From an uncultured Psychrobacter sp. (GTDB lineage: Bacteria > Pseudomonadota > Gammaproteobacteria > Pseudomonadales > Moraxellaceae), in the NCBI RefSeq assembly GCF_947488565.1, contig NZ_CANKZC010000002.1:434001-498000 (forward strand): 64,000 nt of DNA. The letters are read 5' to 3'. The first letter of the stretch is position 1; each line of letters opens with the position of its first letter. A model generated the notes under the pieces. That model did no database searches and was not told the DNA's origin. It saw only the letters and a program-made list of their open reading frames with translations. Made by a program: the position numbers and the translations under genes. Below are positions 28,644 through 38,952 of the stretch, piece by piece.

Positions 28644-31529
28644 TTATTCAGCCAATTTATCCACACTAACACCTAGACTCTCGGCAACCAGTGTTTGCTG
28701 CTGCTGAGCATGCAACTTCGGTGAACCAGTCGCTGGCGCTGCACTAGGAGGACGTGCTACTGGCTCCATCACTTTCGCTTTAGTCGGATGCGGTACCACA
28801 ATACGGAACATATGCGGCGCTAAATAGTACCAAGCACCTTGGTTCAAGGGTTCTTCTTGTGACCAAACGATCTCTTCTAGATTGCTGTATTTTTCTATCT
28901 CAGCAATCAAGCGTTCTTCTGGAAGTGGATATAACTGCTCAATACGAACGATGGCCACATGCTCTAGACCCAATGCGCGGCGCTGCTCAAGTAGGTCGTA
29001 ATAGACCTTACCGCCGCACAGTACCAAACGTGTGATCTGATCGGTATTTTGCTGATCAATCTCTGGTAGTACTGTCTCAAATTTGCCGTTAGCAAGCTCT
29101 TCCAATTGTGAAGTTGCAAGCTTGTGACGTAATAAGCTTTTGGGTGACATCACGATCAGGGGTTTACGAATTGGACGTACTGCTTGACGACGTAGTGCAT
29201 GATAGATTTGCGCTGGCGTAGTCGGAGTAATGACCTGCATATTGTCTTCAGCACATAGCTGTAAAAAGCGCTCAAGACGTGCTGAAGAATGTTCAGGGCC
29301 TTGACCTTCATAACCATGTGGTAACAGCATCGTTAGACCGCAAACACGTTGCCACTTGGTCTCACCACTAGAGATAAACTGGTCGATAACCACCTGTGCA
29401 CCGTTAACGAAGTCGCCAAACTGCGCTTCCCATACGATCAACGCATTGGGTACTGTCGTTGCATAGCCATACTCAAAGGCTAGTACCGCTTCTTCTGATA
29501 GCAATGAGTTGTAGGTGGCAAAACGCGCTTGGGTCTCGCTTATATGCGCAAGTGGCACATACATACTGCCATCGTTGACGTTATAAATTTCGCTATGGCG
29601 ATGCGAGAAAGTACCGCGGCCAACATCTTCACCAGTGATACGTACTAATACATCATCATTGTCGACAAGAGAAGCATAAGCAAGCGTTTCTGCTGCGCCC
29701 CAGTTAAGAGGCTCTTCACCAGTTTGCATCGCTAAACGCTGATCAACAAGCTTTTGCACTTGACGCTGTAGCTTATAACCTTCTGGCATTTTCGCCATGC
29801 GATGGCCATACTCTTTTAACTTTTCGATATCGACACTGGTATCCCAATCATCGACCAAGTCATGACCTAAATACGGCTTCCAGTTAACAAAGAGCGCTTC
29901 ATCAGGATCATTGACCAAAGAATTCACCACATAATCACCACGATCTAGCGACTCACGGTATAAGTCCTCGTAGTTTTTGGCTTTTTCTTCATCGATTACG
30001 CCAGCTTCAACCAATTGCTGTGCATAGAGTGCACGAGTCGTTGGTAACTTTTTGATAACGGAATACATCAAGGGCTGGGTTGCAGAAGGCTCATCTGCTT
30101 CGTTGTGACCGTTACGGCGATAACAAAACAGATCGATAATAATGTCTTTATCAAACTCATGACGGTAATCAAGTGCAAGCTGCGCGGCAAAAACAACCGA
30201 TTCAGGATCATCACCGTTTACATGTAAAATAGGAGCATGAACCATTTTGGCGACATCGGTACAGTATTCTGTCGAACGCAAATCTTCTTGACGACTGGTC
30301 GTAAAGCCAACTTGGTTGTTTATAACAATGTGTACCGTACCACCCGTGGTATAGGCACGTGTCTGTGACATCTGAAAAGTTTCTTGTACTACGCCTTGAC
30401 CAGCAAACGCTGCATCACCATGCACAACAATCGGTAGTACTGAGTTGCCATCTTTGTCATTATGACGAGCTTGATCATTACGACGCACTTGACGAGCGCG
30501 AACAGAGCCTTGTAACACGGGGGCAACGATTTCAAGATGAGATGGGTTAAAAGCCAATGCTAGATGAGCTTCACCGCCTGGCGTCATCACATTAGATGAA
30601 TAACCATTGTGGTATTTGACATCGCCTGAGCCTTTTTCTGGCTGTACTTTTCCATCAAACTCGTCAAATAAATCAGCAGGATTTTTACCTAAGACGTTAA
30701 CCAATAAGTTAAGACGTCCACGGTGAGCCATACCGATAACCATCTCTTTGGTACCGTAACTACCAGCACGTTGAATGATTTCGTTAACCGCAGGAATAAA
30801 GCTTTCGCCGCCTTCTAGACCAAAACGTTTTACGCCCGTATATTTACGCGCTAAGTACTTCTCTAATCCTTCAGCAGCCGTCAAACGCTCCAAAATAGAT
30901 AAGCGTTTTTCCTCGTCAAACTTGATGTAACCTAGATTGGTCTCAAGATACTTTTCCATCCAGCGTTTTTCGGTACTGGTGGTCACGTGCATGTACTCTA
31001 CACCGATATGACGGCAATAGACGCGCTCCATAATTTCGATAATTTCACGCAATGGCGCTTCTTTTTTACCGATATTAAGATCGCTAGTAGGATATACAGT
31101 ATCGAGATCGGCTTCTGATAAGCCATGATAAGCGAGGGTCAAATCTTCGACTTCAGCGCGCGGATGCAGCTCTAAAGGGTCAAGCTGTGCACGGCGATGA
31201 CCACGACGACGATACGCCGAAATCAATTGCTGAACAGCCATCTGTTTAGGGTCTGCACAGTCTTCTGGGGTGCTTATAGCTGCATTGTCAGAGGCGGGGC
31301 CAACTTTGTTGGCTGTCTGATTACGAGCAAGCAATAAGAATTGATCTTTAATGGCATTATGCTTAGCATCGTTAGGAGATTGGTACTGCTTAAAATAATC
31401 TTGCCAATCCGTATCGACACTGTCTGGGTCGCTTAAAAACTGCTCATAAAGGGATTCGATATAAAGGGCATTGTCAGCGGCAAGTTCAGTATGTTCTACG
31501 CCGGCTGCTTCTTTCGTTATACTATTCAT
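28644..31529 (-). CDS. sucA: 2-oxoglutarate dehydrogenase E1 component
   Basis: The thiamine-diphosphate E1 decarboxylates 2-oxoglutarate. The N-terminal E2-binding segment (LYEQFLSDPDSVDTDWQDYF, about 28-47), the block GMAHRGRLNLLVNVLGK (about 265-281), the ThDP-binding GDAAFAGQGVVQET (about 371-384) and the transketolase-type GHGYEGQGPEHSSARLER-like stretch near 740-755 (here PHGYEGQGPEHSSARLE) are all visible. Length 961 aa is slightly longer than E. coli's 933. A 936-bp non-coding stretch precedes it, so it probably has its own promoter apart from sdh. Confidence 0.97.
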   Translation of the reverse strand: MNSITKEAAGVEHTELAADNALYIESLYEQFLSDPDSVDTDWQDYFKQYQSPNDAKHNAIKDQFLLLARNQTANKVGPASDNAAISTPEDCADPKQMAVQQLISAYRRRGHRRAQLDPLELHPRAEVEDLTLAYHGLSEADLDTVYPTSDLNIGKKEAPLREIIEIMERVYCRHIGVEYMHVTTSTEKRWMEKYLETNLGYIKFDEEKRLSILERLTAAEGLEKYLARKYTGVKRFGLEGGESFIPAVNEIIQRAGSYGTKEMVIGMAHRGRLNLLVNVLGKNPADLFDEFDGKVQPEKGSGDVKYHNGYSSNVMTPGGEAHLALAFNPSHLEIVAPVLQGSVRARQVRRNDQARHNDKDGNSVLPIVVHGDAAFAGQGVVQETFQMSQTRAYTTGGTVHIVINNQVGFTTSRQEDLRSTEYCTDVAKMVHAPILHVNGDDPESVVFAAQLALDYRHEFDKDIIIDLFCYRRNGHNEADEPSATQPLMYSVIKKLPTTRALYAQQLVEAGVIDEEKAKNYEDLYRESLDRGDYVVNSLVNDPDEALFVNWKPYLGHDLVDDWDTSVDIEKLKEYGHRMAKMPEGYKLQRQVQKLVDQRLAMQTGEEPLNWGAAETLAYASLVDNDDVLVRITGEDVGRGTFSHRHSEIYNVNDGSMYVPLAHISETQARFATYNSLLSEEAVLAFEYGYATTVPNALIVWEAQFGDFVNGAQVVIDQFISSGETKWQRVCGLTMLLPHGYEGQGPEHSSARLERFLQLCAEDNMQVITPTTPAQIYHALRRQAVRPIRKPLIVMSPKSLLRHKLATSQLEELANGKFETVLPEIDQQNTDQITRLVLCGGKVYYDLLEQRRALGLEHVAIVRIEQLYPLPEERLIAEIEKYSNLEEIVWSQEEPLNQGAWYYLAPHMFRIVVPHPTKAKVMEPVARPPSAAPATGSPKLHAQQQQTLVAESLGVSVDKLAE

Positions 31530-32465
31530 AATAATCGTCTATTTGATAGATAAATGAATGGAATCGTGCTTATTATTGTGTGTTCTATTATACGCTAAGC
31601 TTTAAAAAAAGTTGGTATACATCATGAAATACTATTTACTAGTTATTACTTATCGATAGTTACTGTTTTTGAGTAATAGTTTGTGGATAATGGTCATTGA
31701 CTGATTATGTTAAGCGCTACTTATGATTGCTTGATATTATAAATGAGTATGAGCCACGATAATATCAAGTCCAAGCTTCACTAACGTTATTTACTTAGAT
31801 AAACGATCGCTTTGCAAGAAATGTTTAAAAACCATTTAAAGTGTTATCTATAACGAGCATACACTGCTATATAAGGTAACATGTATAAATTACTTGACAT
31901 AGTTTGTTTGTTCAATACTAAGTATTTACATATTAAATATTAACTATTACTTTTCGAATAGTAGTCATTACTTTACGGACATCAGGCGCATATTATTAAC
32001 GATGCTATGGTTAAAATTTCGTAGAGAGTTAGTATAAAGAGTCTATTTTTTTAACGTTGTTTAGTGGCGCTATGATAACATTTTTATGAAGCAATATTTA
32101 TCATAAGTTGCGAAACACCAACTTTATTTATAAAACAGTCTTAGTTATGACAGACATCACTCTCATAAAGAACTCATAAAGAAACGATTTCTTCGCACTA
32201 AACGAATCTTTAACTTTTACAATCGACGAAATTATATGATGACCTATCAAATCAACAAGCTTTTTATCATGTATAAATTGTACAGGTAAATAATAGTCAA
32301 TCTATAATCTCTTACATGCTACCAACGTACTGTACGCATAGACTTACATTAGTTAAGATAAATGACTCTCGTCTTGCTAATCTAGCAATAGAGCACTTTG
32401 TACAATAAAAAAACCGCCTGATCAACAGACGGTGTCTTTGTAAATTAAAGCGTATGCATATCCAG
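31530..32465. other. 936-bp non-coding stretch between sucA and sdhB
   Basis: It is A+T-rich, with no reading frame with protein-like features and no recognised RNA. It holds the sdhB terminator at 32405-32436; the remaining ~870 bases should carry the sucA promoter and an unusually long leader, or an unrecognised small RNA. I saw no specific site that I can name. Confidence 0.5.
32405..32436 (-). terminator. rho-independent terminator after sdhB
   Basis: On the minus strand CCGTCTG (32426-32432) pairs with CAGGCGG (32414-32420; one G-U pair) and a run of seven T follows (A-run 32407-32413). It lies about 30 bases past the sdhB stop and separates sdh from suc. Confidence 0.8.
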
Positions 32466-33176
32466 TTAACCTGCTTGATCAAGCAGCAAACTGCGTAGAT
32501 TACCGATTGCTTTAGTAGGGTTCAAACCTTTTGGACAGACTGACACACAGTTCATAATACCGCGACAACGGAATAAGCTAAACGGATCGTCCAGACGTGC
32601 TAGACGTGCTTGCGTATCAGTATCACGACTATCAACGACAAAACGGTTGGCGTTAAGTAGTGCTGCTGGACCTAAGAACTTGTCAGGGTTCCACCAAAAT
32701 GATGGACAGCTGGTAGAACAACAAGCGCATAAGATGCATTCGTACAGACCGTTCATCTTTTCACGCTGCTCAGGTGACTGCAAACGCTCGGTTGGCGGCG
32801 CTGGCTGCTCATTAATTAAGTAAGGATGTACTTTTTCGTATTGCTCATAGAACTGGTTCATGTCAACGACTAAGTCACGGACAACAGGTAAGCCCGGCAA
32901 TGGACGAACAGTGACTTTTTCAGGCAATGTGTTCATGTTAATCAAACAGGCCAAACCATTTTTACCGTTAATGTTTACGCCATCAGAACCGCAAATGCCT
33001 TCGCGACATGAGCGGCGGAAAGTGATGGTTTCATCTTCCTTTTTGAGACGCAATAACACATCAAGCAACATACGATCTGAGTCTTGTAGCTCAATCGTAT
33101 AAGTCTGCATGCGCGGCGCTGCGTCCACATCAGGATCGTAGCGATAGATTTCGATGGTGCGAGTACCTCGGCTCAT
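32466..33176 (-). CDS. sdhB: succinate dehydrogenase iron-sulfur subunit
   Basis: SdhB carries electrons from SdhA to quinone through three Fe-S clusters. The 2Fe-2S ligands are in CREGICGSDG, with a further Cys in NGLAC; the 4Fe-4S and 3Fe-4S ligands are in CILCACCSTSCP, CRGIMNC and CVSVCPKG. I chose the ATG at 33176 (MSRGTRTIEIYRYDP, 236 aa), which has GGAG nine bases upstream and fits the usual length; a 24-residue in-frame extension to 33248 has no family counterpart. It follows sdhA by about 190 bp. Confidence 0.97.
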   Translation of the reverse strand: MSRGTRTIEIYRYDPDVDAAPRMQTYTIELQDSDRMLLDVLLRLKKEDETITFRRSCREGICGSDGVNINGKNGLACLINMNTLPEKVTVRPLPGLPVVRDLVVDMNQFYEQYEKVHPYLINEQPAPPTERLQSPEQREKMNGLYECILCACCSTSCPSFWWNPDKFLGPAALLNANRFVVDSRDTDTQARLARLDDPFSLFRCRGIMNCVSVCPKGLNPTKAIGNLRSLLLDQAG

Positions 33177-33366
33177 AATGCTAAACTCCACACGTAGGTG
33201 ATGGCGGGCATACAAAATGTGCATCATATCAGGGCCATGATTCAACATACATTATAGCACTGGTATAAGCTTGTAGCTGGCGGTCACCTTTTTAATAAAT
33301 GAATAAAGGATAAAACGTTTGCGCGCCTGCTATTTATTACCTATATAGTAGGCGCAGCGTCTAAAA

Positions 33367-35217
33367 TTAATAAACGCGAACTTTTGGCTCGATATAGTCG
33401 ACCGTCAATGGTACCTTGCGCACAGGCTTATAAAGAATACGGTTGCCTTCAGAATACCACAAGGTATGCTTCATCCAATCATGATCATTACGACCGTTTG
33501 GTGCATAGTCATCATCTTCTGGACGATCGTAGTCAGAGACACTATGTGCACCGCGGCTTTCGTGACGATTTGCAGCTGATATCATCGTGGCTTTTGCTAC
33601 TTCATATAAGTTAGCAACTTCAAACGCCTCAATACGAGCGGTGTTAAAGACTTGTGACTTGTCGCCTAAGTGAATGTTATCCACTTTTTCGCCAAGCGCT
33701 AAGATTTTTTCAACACCTTCATCCATCAATGCTTGGGTACGGAATACGCTTGCATGCTTTTGCATGGTCGCTCGAATCTCGTCTGCCACGTCTTGCGCAT
33801 TGTAGCCATCAGTTGACTGCTGTAACTTGTCCAAACGACGTACCGTAAAATCTAGTACATGCGGGTCAAGCGGCTTGTAGTTATGATCGGCATGATGATA
33901 CTCATCAACAATATGCTTACCAGCGGCGCGGCCAAACACTACCAAGTCAAGTAAGGAGTTGGTACCCAAACGGTTGGCACCATGGACACTAACGCAAGCA
34001 CATTCGCCGATCGCATACAGACCTTTGACGACCTCACCTTTTTCATAAAGACCGTCTTCATCCGTACCCGCTTCTAAATCTGGCACAACCACCTGACCAT
34101 GAATGGTAGTCGGAATACCGCCCATCATATAGTGAATAGTAGGGATAACTGGAATAGGCTCTTTGGTGATATCAACGTTCGCAAAGTTTTTACCAATCTC
34201 AAATACTGATGGTAAACGCTTCATGATGGTTTCCACGCCTAAATGCGTCATATCCATGACGATATGGTCGGCATTGGGGCCACAACCACGACCTTCTTTG
34301 ATCTCTTGGTCCATAGAGCGCGACACTAGATCACGTGGGGCTAAGTCTTTAACGGTTGGCGCATAACGCTCCATAAAGGCTTCGCCATCTTTGTTACGTA
34401 AGATTGCCCCTTCACCGCGGCAACCTTCGGTCAGTAGCACCCCTGCTCCATGAACGCCCGTTGGGTGAAACTGCCAAAATTCCATATCTTGTAATGGAAT
34501 ACCTGCACGAACCGCCATACCAATACCGTCACCAGTGTTAATATAAGCGTTAGTAGAGGCGGCAAAAATACGACCAGCACCGCCTGTCGCTAATACTGTA
34601 ATTGGGGATTGGAAGACAGCAACCGTACCAGTCTCTTGCTCAATAGCAACAACGCCATTGATATTACCGGCCTCGTCTTTGATCAAATCAAGCGCAATCC
34701 ACTCGATAAAGAACTGCGTACCTTGCTGTAAGTTTTTCTGATACAAAGTGTGTAATAGTGCGTGACCAGTACGGTCAGCAGCAGCACATGCACGTTGAAC
34801 CGCTTTTTCGCCATAGTTCGACGTATGACCACCGAATGGACGCTGGTAGATCGTACCATCTTCGTTACGGTCAAAAGGCATGCCCATGTGCTCAAGCTCA
34901 TAGACGACTTTTGGTGCTTCGCGGCACATATATTCGATAGCGTCTTGATCGCCCAACCAATCTGACCCTTTTACGGTATCATAAAAGTGAAAGTGCCAAT
35001 TGTCATTGCTCATATTACCTAAGCTTGCACCGATGCCACCTTGAGCAGCAACAGTGTGCGAACGTGTTGGAAATACTTTGGTAATTACCGCCACATTCAT
35101 GCCTGCTTCAGCTAAATGTAGTGAAGAACGCATACCTGAGCCGCCACCGCCAACGATGACTGCGTCATAGTTGAGGGTTTTAATGTTGCTAATGGTATTA
35201 TCTTGTCTTGTTGCCAT
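33367..35217 (-). CDS. sdhA: succinate dehydrogenase flavoprotein subunit
   Basis: SdhA oxidises succinate to fumarate with covalently bound FAD. Blocks seen are the FAD motif VIVGGGGSGMRSSLHLAEAG, the FAD-His block TRSHTVAAQGGIGASLGN, the HPTGVHGAGVLLTEGCRGEG segment (active site), and RLGTNSLLDLVVFGRAAG. I chose the ATG at 35217 (MATRQDNT, 616 aa), preceded by AGGAAA at a good distance; an in-frame start 17 codons upstream adds residues with no family match. A 382-bp spacer separates it from sdhD, longer than normal for this operon. Confidence 0.97.
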   Translation of the reverse strand: MATRQDNTISNIKTLNYDAVIVGGGGSGMRSSLHLAEAGMNVAVITKVFPTRSHTVAAQGGIGASLGNMSNDNWHFHFYDTVKGSDWLGDQDAIEYMCREAPKVVYELEHMGMPFDRNEDGTIYQRPFGGHTSNYGEKAVQRACAAADRTGHALLHTLYQKNLQQGTQFFIEWIALDLIKDEAGNINGVVAIEQETGTVAVFQSPITVLATGGAGRIFAASTNAYINTGDGIGMAVRAGIPLQDMEFWQFHPTGVHGAGVLLTEGCRGEGAILRNKDGEAFMERYAPTVKDLAPRDLVSRSMDQEIKEGRGCGPNADHIVMDMTHLGVETIMKRLPSVFEIGKNFANVDITKEPIPVIPTIHYMMGGIPTTIHGQVVVPDLEAGTDEDGLYEKGEVVKGLYAIGECACVSVHGANRLGTNSLLDLVVFGRAAGKHIVDEYHHADHNYKPLDPHVLDFTVRRLDKLQQSTDGYNAQDVADEIRATMQKHASVFRTQALMDEGVEKILALGEKVDNIHLGDKSQVFNTARIEAFEVANLYEVAKATMISAANRHESRGAHSVSDYDRPEDDDYAPNGRNDHDWMKHTLWYSEGNRILYKPVRKVPLTVDYIEPKVRVY

Positions 35218-35599
35218 TACAGTTTTCCTAATGCTTGTGAAGTAAATACAAGGAGTCCTACTAGACATTATGTCCGCGCAGCTAAGTATCTTTGTACACT
35301 TAAAAGTACGCTAATGTCTTTACTAGGAGCACCTTCAACCACTTACTAAAATTTGCATATTCATCATTATATTTAGCTTAATAATATTAATAACTTGATA
35401 AGCTTTGTATCGGCGCTTGGTACATTATAATGCATCCTATAATCATTGATGCATTAAGCTGGCAATATAAAAGTATACGATACAATCATGATGAATCTAA
35501 TATGGCTACTGACCGACTGCTCTTAAAGACTCTATCAGCGTATAAAACTGACTGAACAGTCCATCATCGTAGTATGTGAAAACGAAACGCTTTCAATAG
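35218..35599. other. 382-bp spacer between sdhA and sdhD with an inverted repeat
   Basis: TAATGCATC (35428-35436) and GATGCATTA (35448-35456) form a perfect 9-bp stem with an 11-nt loop. No T-run follows on the minus strand, so it is not a standard terminator. No gene is seen. The spacer could hold an internal promoter or a processing site. Confidence 0.5.
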
Positions 35600-36007
35600 T
35601 TAAACAGCAACGACACCGAAGCCACTGCCCCAAAAAATCATGATGCCCCAAAATAAGAACACTAAAATGGCAACGATCATCAAGGCTTGCAACACCATAC
35701 GTAGCTTTGGAGCACTTTCGCCCATCTTGCCAGACGTGATGTAATCGGTAAATACTGTCCACATACCGACCCAAGCATGGCCAGCAAGTGCAAGTACAGC
35801 CACCAAGCTAAATAGGCGCATCGGCAAGCTTGTCATGAAGTTCGACCACTCAATAAAGGTCACATTACTGTGGGTCAAAAAGAAGCCCATTAATACAACA
35901 CTATAAATAGCCAATACAACCGCACTAATACGCTGGACAATCCAGTCACGTGAGCCTGAGCCTGTCAGACCAGTGGCGCTTTTGATTCCTGAATCATTTT
36001 TTATCAT
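35600..36007 (-). CDS. sdhD: succinate dehydrogenase membrane anchor subunit
   Basis: A small hydrophobic protein (135 aa from the chosen start) with three membrane segments that, with SdhC, binds haem b and quinone. RDWIVQRISAVVLAIYSVVL and GHAWVGMWTVFTDY (probable haem-ligand His) match SdhD. The ATG at 36007 overlaps the sdhC stop (TAATG) and has GGTGAT upstream; the earlier in-frame ATG at 36022 has no ribosome-binding site. Coupled translation with sdhC is likely. Confidence 0.93.
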   Translation of the reverse strand: MIKNDSGIKSATGLTGSGSRDWIVQRISAVVLAIYSVVLMGFFLTHSNVTFIEWSNFMTSLPMRLFSLVAVLALAGHAWVGMWTVFTDYITSGKMGESAPKLRMVLQALMIVAILVFLFWGIMIFWGSGFGVVAV

Positions 36008-36393
36008 TAGAACATCACCCATACAAATGACGCGACAATTAGAATCGCTGCAATCACAAAGCTGACCATAGAGGCAGTGCGGCCAGATTTTAGCTCCTCG
36101 TTCATGCCCATATCAGCAAATAAATGCTTAATGCCCATCACAAAATGGTAAGCAATTGCTGCAACAAATATCCACGCCAAAAAGCGAAGAAGAACGTTGT
36201 CAAACACGGTTTCAAAGCTCTCAGGCGAGGCCAAAGAGGTCTGTAATAACCAGAGCATGACAGGAATTAATAGAAATAAAATAATGCCAGATATACGATG
36301 CAGAATTGAGGCAATCGCAATCGGTGAGCGATTAACGCTAATCACTTGGCTCAAAGGCAGATCAATAGGTCGGTTGCTTTTCACAGCGGGCAT
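36007..36393 (-). CDS. sdhC: succinate dehydrogenase cytochrome b556 subunit
   Basis: The 128-aa SdhC anchor subunit. NRSPIAIASILHRISGIILF is the family signature near the N-terminus, and the probable haem-ligand His is in AIAYHFVMGIKHLFADMG. Three membrane segments are visible. It is the first sdh gene; the promoter must lie in the 1.17-kb region shared with gltA. Confidence 0.95.
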   Translation of the reverse strand: MPAVKSNRPIDLPLSQVISVNRSPIAIASILHRISGIILFLLIPVMLWLLQTSLASPESFETVFDNVLLRFLAWIFVAAIAYHFVMGIKHLFADMGMNEELKSGRTASMVSFVIAAILIVASFVWVMF

Positions 36394-37562
36394 CCTTTTT
36401 GCGGTTATACTCCTGTATCTACTATCAACGCTAAGCAGGAATCTATCCTACCAAACATTTAGCAACACATGAGACGAATAAAGTAAGGAAGAGCTAGCTG
36501 ACTGTGCTAGTTTACGCTAGGCATTCATATGCATTCAACAGATAAAACATTCACGATTAACTGTCTATATTATTAATACAGCGCTTGCTCATCGTCAGTA
36601 GTCATAGCACTCATACACGATACTTATATGACGATCACAATTTGCAAGTTGAACACATGGCTATGTTTTAATTAAGTCGATTGTTTTGCTTGAATCAACT
36701 ATTCTGTCTGTCTAAATTTAAGATACTAAAGTTAAGGTACTAGTTTTTTAACCCTACGTATTTTTATTCATATTTTATAGTTGACTGTCTTTTAAGAGGT
36801 TCAGTTAACTGGTCTATTTTTAATTGATTTCTTAATACAAACAGACATTGTCATTTGACTGCCTGTTAAGACACAAACGGTCTTAGAATCAATATAAAAA
36901 TAGAACAAACAACGCCAACATTGACACTATAAACTATTGTTATGACTATAAATTTACGTACTCAATCAAAAAAAGCACCTTTCGATTCACGATTTAACAA
37001 ACGCATGTATCTTACTTAACATTCATTAAATATAATCAGCATCAGTCAAATCACGCCATTATAAAATGGCTAGCCAACAATTACAAATTTATCCCTTAAA
37101 TAGTGAATATAGTGGTTATGTTGACATAACACCTATCAATGGTAATAAAATTGTCGCAACTTTATTATTTCACAATCTACAACAAGCAAGCTCAGATTTG
37201 TCTACTGGTCATGCACTAGATGTTCTTCATCGTATTAATAAAAAACCCAAAACGGTAAAATAAATAAAAAGAGTCAATTTTTATCAAATTAACAGACCCC
37301 TCCATGCTTTTATAAAAACCTTAAATATGTGCTAAATACACTAACAGACATATTTTGATACAAAAATTACCGTCTATAACTACCCTGAAACCACGTGAAT
37401 TAGGGGTATAGCTGCTAAAACTTTTTTCTAATTATGTCAAATTACTGGTAACATAGCCTCAATCTTAAGTCAGTTAAATTCATATTTGTTCATGTAACGT
37501 CACAAAAGTATGTGTCGTTTGTATTTTTACTCTAACAAGCTAAAACCAATGGAGAGGAAATT
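36394..37562. promoter_or_regulatory. 1.17-kb divergent regulatory region between sdhC and gltA
   Basis: This region must contain the divergent promoters of the sdh operon and of gltA. It is A+T-rich. Two similar segments, TTGACTGTCTTTTAAGA (about 36781) and TTGACTGCCTGTTAAGA (about 36857), might be repeated operator-like sites. A 65-codon reading frame lies at 37066-37263. No named regulator site was recognised. Confidence 0.5.
37066..37263 (+). CDS. possible small protein upstream of gltA
   Basis: A 65-aa reading frame beginning MASQQLQIYPLNSEYSGYVD and ending in KKPKTVK. The composition is protein-like, with no membrane segment and no recognised family. There is no clear ribosome-binding site before the ATG, and it lies inside the long gltA upstream region, so it may be chance. 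It is on the gltA strand, 300 bp upstream. Confidence 0.25.
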   Translation: MASQQLQIYPLNSEYSGYVDITPINGNKIVATLLFHNLQQASSDLSTGHALDVLHRINKKPKTVK

Positions 37563-38858
37563 ATGGCTGATAACATTAAGTCAAATAATGAAGCCACACT
37601 AGTAGTAGATGGTAAGGAATACCAACTTCCTGTTATTCACGGTACTTTAGGTCGTCCAGTTGTCGATGTTGCTGCTTTACAAGAAGCCGGTTACTGGTCT
37701 TATGATCCAGGGTTTAAAGTCACAGCTCCTGTTGAATCAAAAATCACTTTTATTGACGGCGGCAAAGGTGAGTTACTACATCGTGGCTACCCTATTGATG
37801 AATTGGCGAACAACGCTGAGTATCTAGAAGTTGCTTATGCTCTTATTCATGGCGACCTACCTAATAAAGAACAAAAAGCAGACTTTTTTGAGAAAATTCG
37901 CAAGCATTCAGGTATTCATGACCAGTTGCGTAAATTCTTTGAAGGCTTTCGCCGTGATGCTCACCCAATGGCAATCATGGTTGGGGTCGTGGGTGCGCTA
38001 TCAGCGTTTTATCATGAAAGCTTGGATGTCAGTAACGAAGAACATCGTGAAATCACCGCTATTCGTCTGATTGCCAAAATGCCAGCGCTTGCTGCGATGA
38101 GTTATAAATACTCGCAGGGCGAACCATTCATGTATCCACGCAATGACTTTAGCTATGCTGAAAACTTTTTATACATGATGTTTGCTACCCCTGGTGACGT
38201 TGACTATAAAGTAAACCCTGTTATTGCCGAAGCAATGGACAAGATCTTTACCTTACATGCTGATCACGAGCAAAACGCTTCAACGTCTACAGTACGCTTA
38301 GCAGGTTCTACTGGTGCTAACCCCTACGCTTGTATCGCTGCTGGTATCGCAGCGTTATGGGGCCCATCACATGGCGGCGCCAACGAAGCTGTTCTTGAGA
38401 TGCTAGATGAGATCGGTACTGTTGAAAACGTACCTGCATTTATGGAAAAAGTAAAAAGCCGTGAAGTGAAGCTCATGGGCTTTGGTCACCGTGTCTATAA
38501 AAACTTCGACCCACGCGCTCAAGTACTTAAAAAAGCCTCTGACGAAGTATTAGAAGCGCTAGGTATCAATGATCCTAAGCTTGAATTGGCGATGGAACTT
38601 GAAAGAATTGCTCTAGAAGATCCGTTCTTCATCGAGCGTAACTTGTATCCAAACGTTGACTTCTACTCTGGCATTATTTTAAAAGCCATTGGTATTCCAA
38701 CGTCAATGTTTACCGTGATTTTCTCATTGGCTCGTACTTCTGGTTGGATCAGCCATTGGTTAGAGATGCATAGCGCACCGTTCAAAATCGGTCGCCCACG
38801 TCAGTTGTATACTGGCGAGACTAAGCGCGATTTTGTCAAAGTTGAAGATCGTAAGTAA
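37563..38858 (+). CDS. gltA: citrate synthase
   Basis: Citrate synthase condenses oxaloacetate and acetyl-CoA, the entry of the TCA cycle. The 431-aa length and motifs fit the hexameric Gram-negative type: [19 protein letters not shown], the first active-site His in [29 protein letters not shown] with the second His, and the Asp in the [14 protein letters not shown] region. A strong GAGAGG lies six bases before the ATG. It is transcribed divergently from sdhC and ends at a symmetrical terminator. Confidence 0.98.
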   Translation: MADNIKSNNEATLVVDGKEYQLPVIHGTLGRPVVDVAALQEAGYWSYDPGFKVTAPVESKITFIDGGKGELLHRGYPIDELANNAEYLEVAYALIHGDLPNKEQKADFFEKIRKHSGIHDQLRKFFEGFRRDAHPMAIMVGVVGALSAFYHESLDVSNEEHREITAIRLIAKMPALAAMSYKYSQGEPFMYPRNDFSYAENFLYMMFATPGDVDYKVNPVIAEAMDKIFTLHADHEQNASTSTVRLAGSTGANPYACIAAGIAALWGPSHGGANEAVLEMLDEIGTVENVPAFMEKVKSREVKLMGFGHRVYKNFDPRAQVLKKASDEVLEALGINDPKLELAMELERIALEDPFFIERNLYPNVDFYSGIILKAIGIPTSMFTVIFSLARTSGWISHWLEMHSAPFKIGRPRQLYTGETKRDFVKVEDRK

Positions 38859-38890
38859 TCTCTAAGCGCTGCTATAAATAGTAGCGATTA

Positions 38891-38934
38891 CAGCCATAAA
38901 AAATCCCGCCATCGTGCGGGATTTTTTATGGCTG
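38891..38934. terminator. bidirectional terminator between gltA and the convergent lipoprotein gene
   Basis: Perfect 19-bp arms (38891-38909 and 38916-38934) with a 6-nt loop. The G+C core CCCGC/GCGGG is flanked by A-run and T-run, so it should stop transcription from both sides. Confidence 0.9.
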
Positions 38935-38952
38935 TACAAATGATAAAGATAA

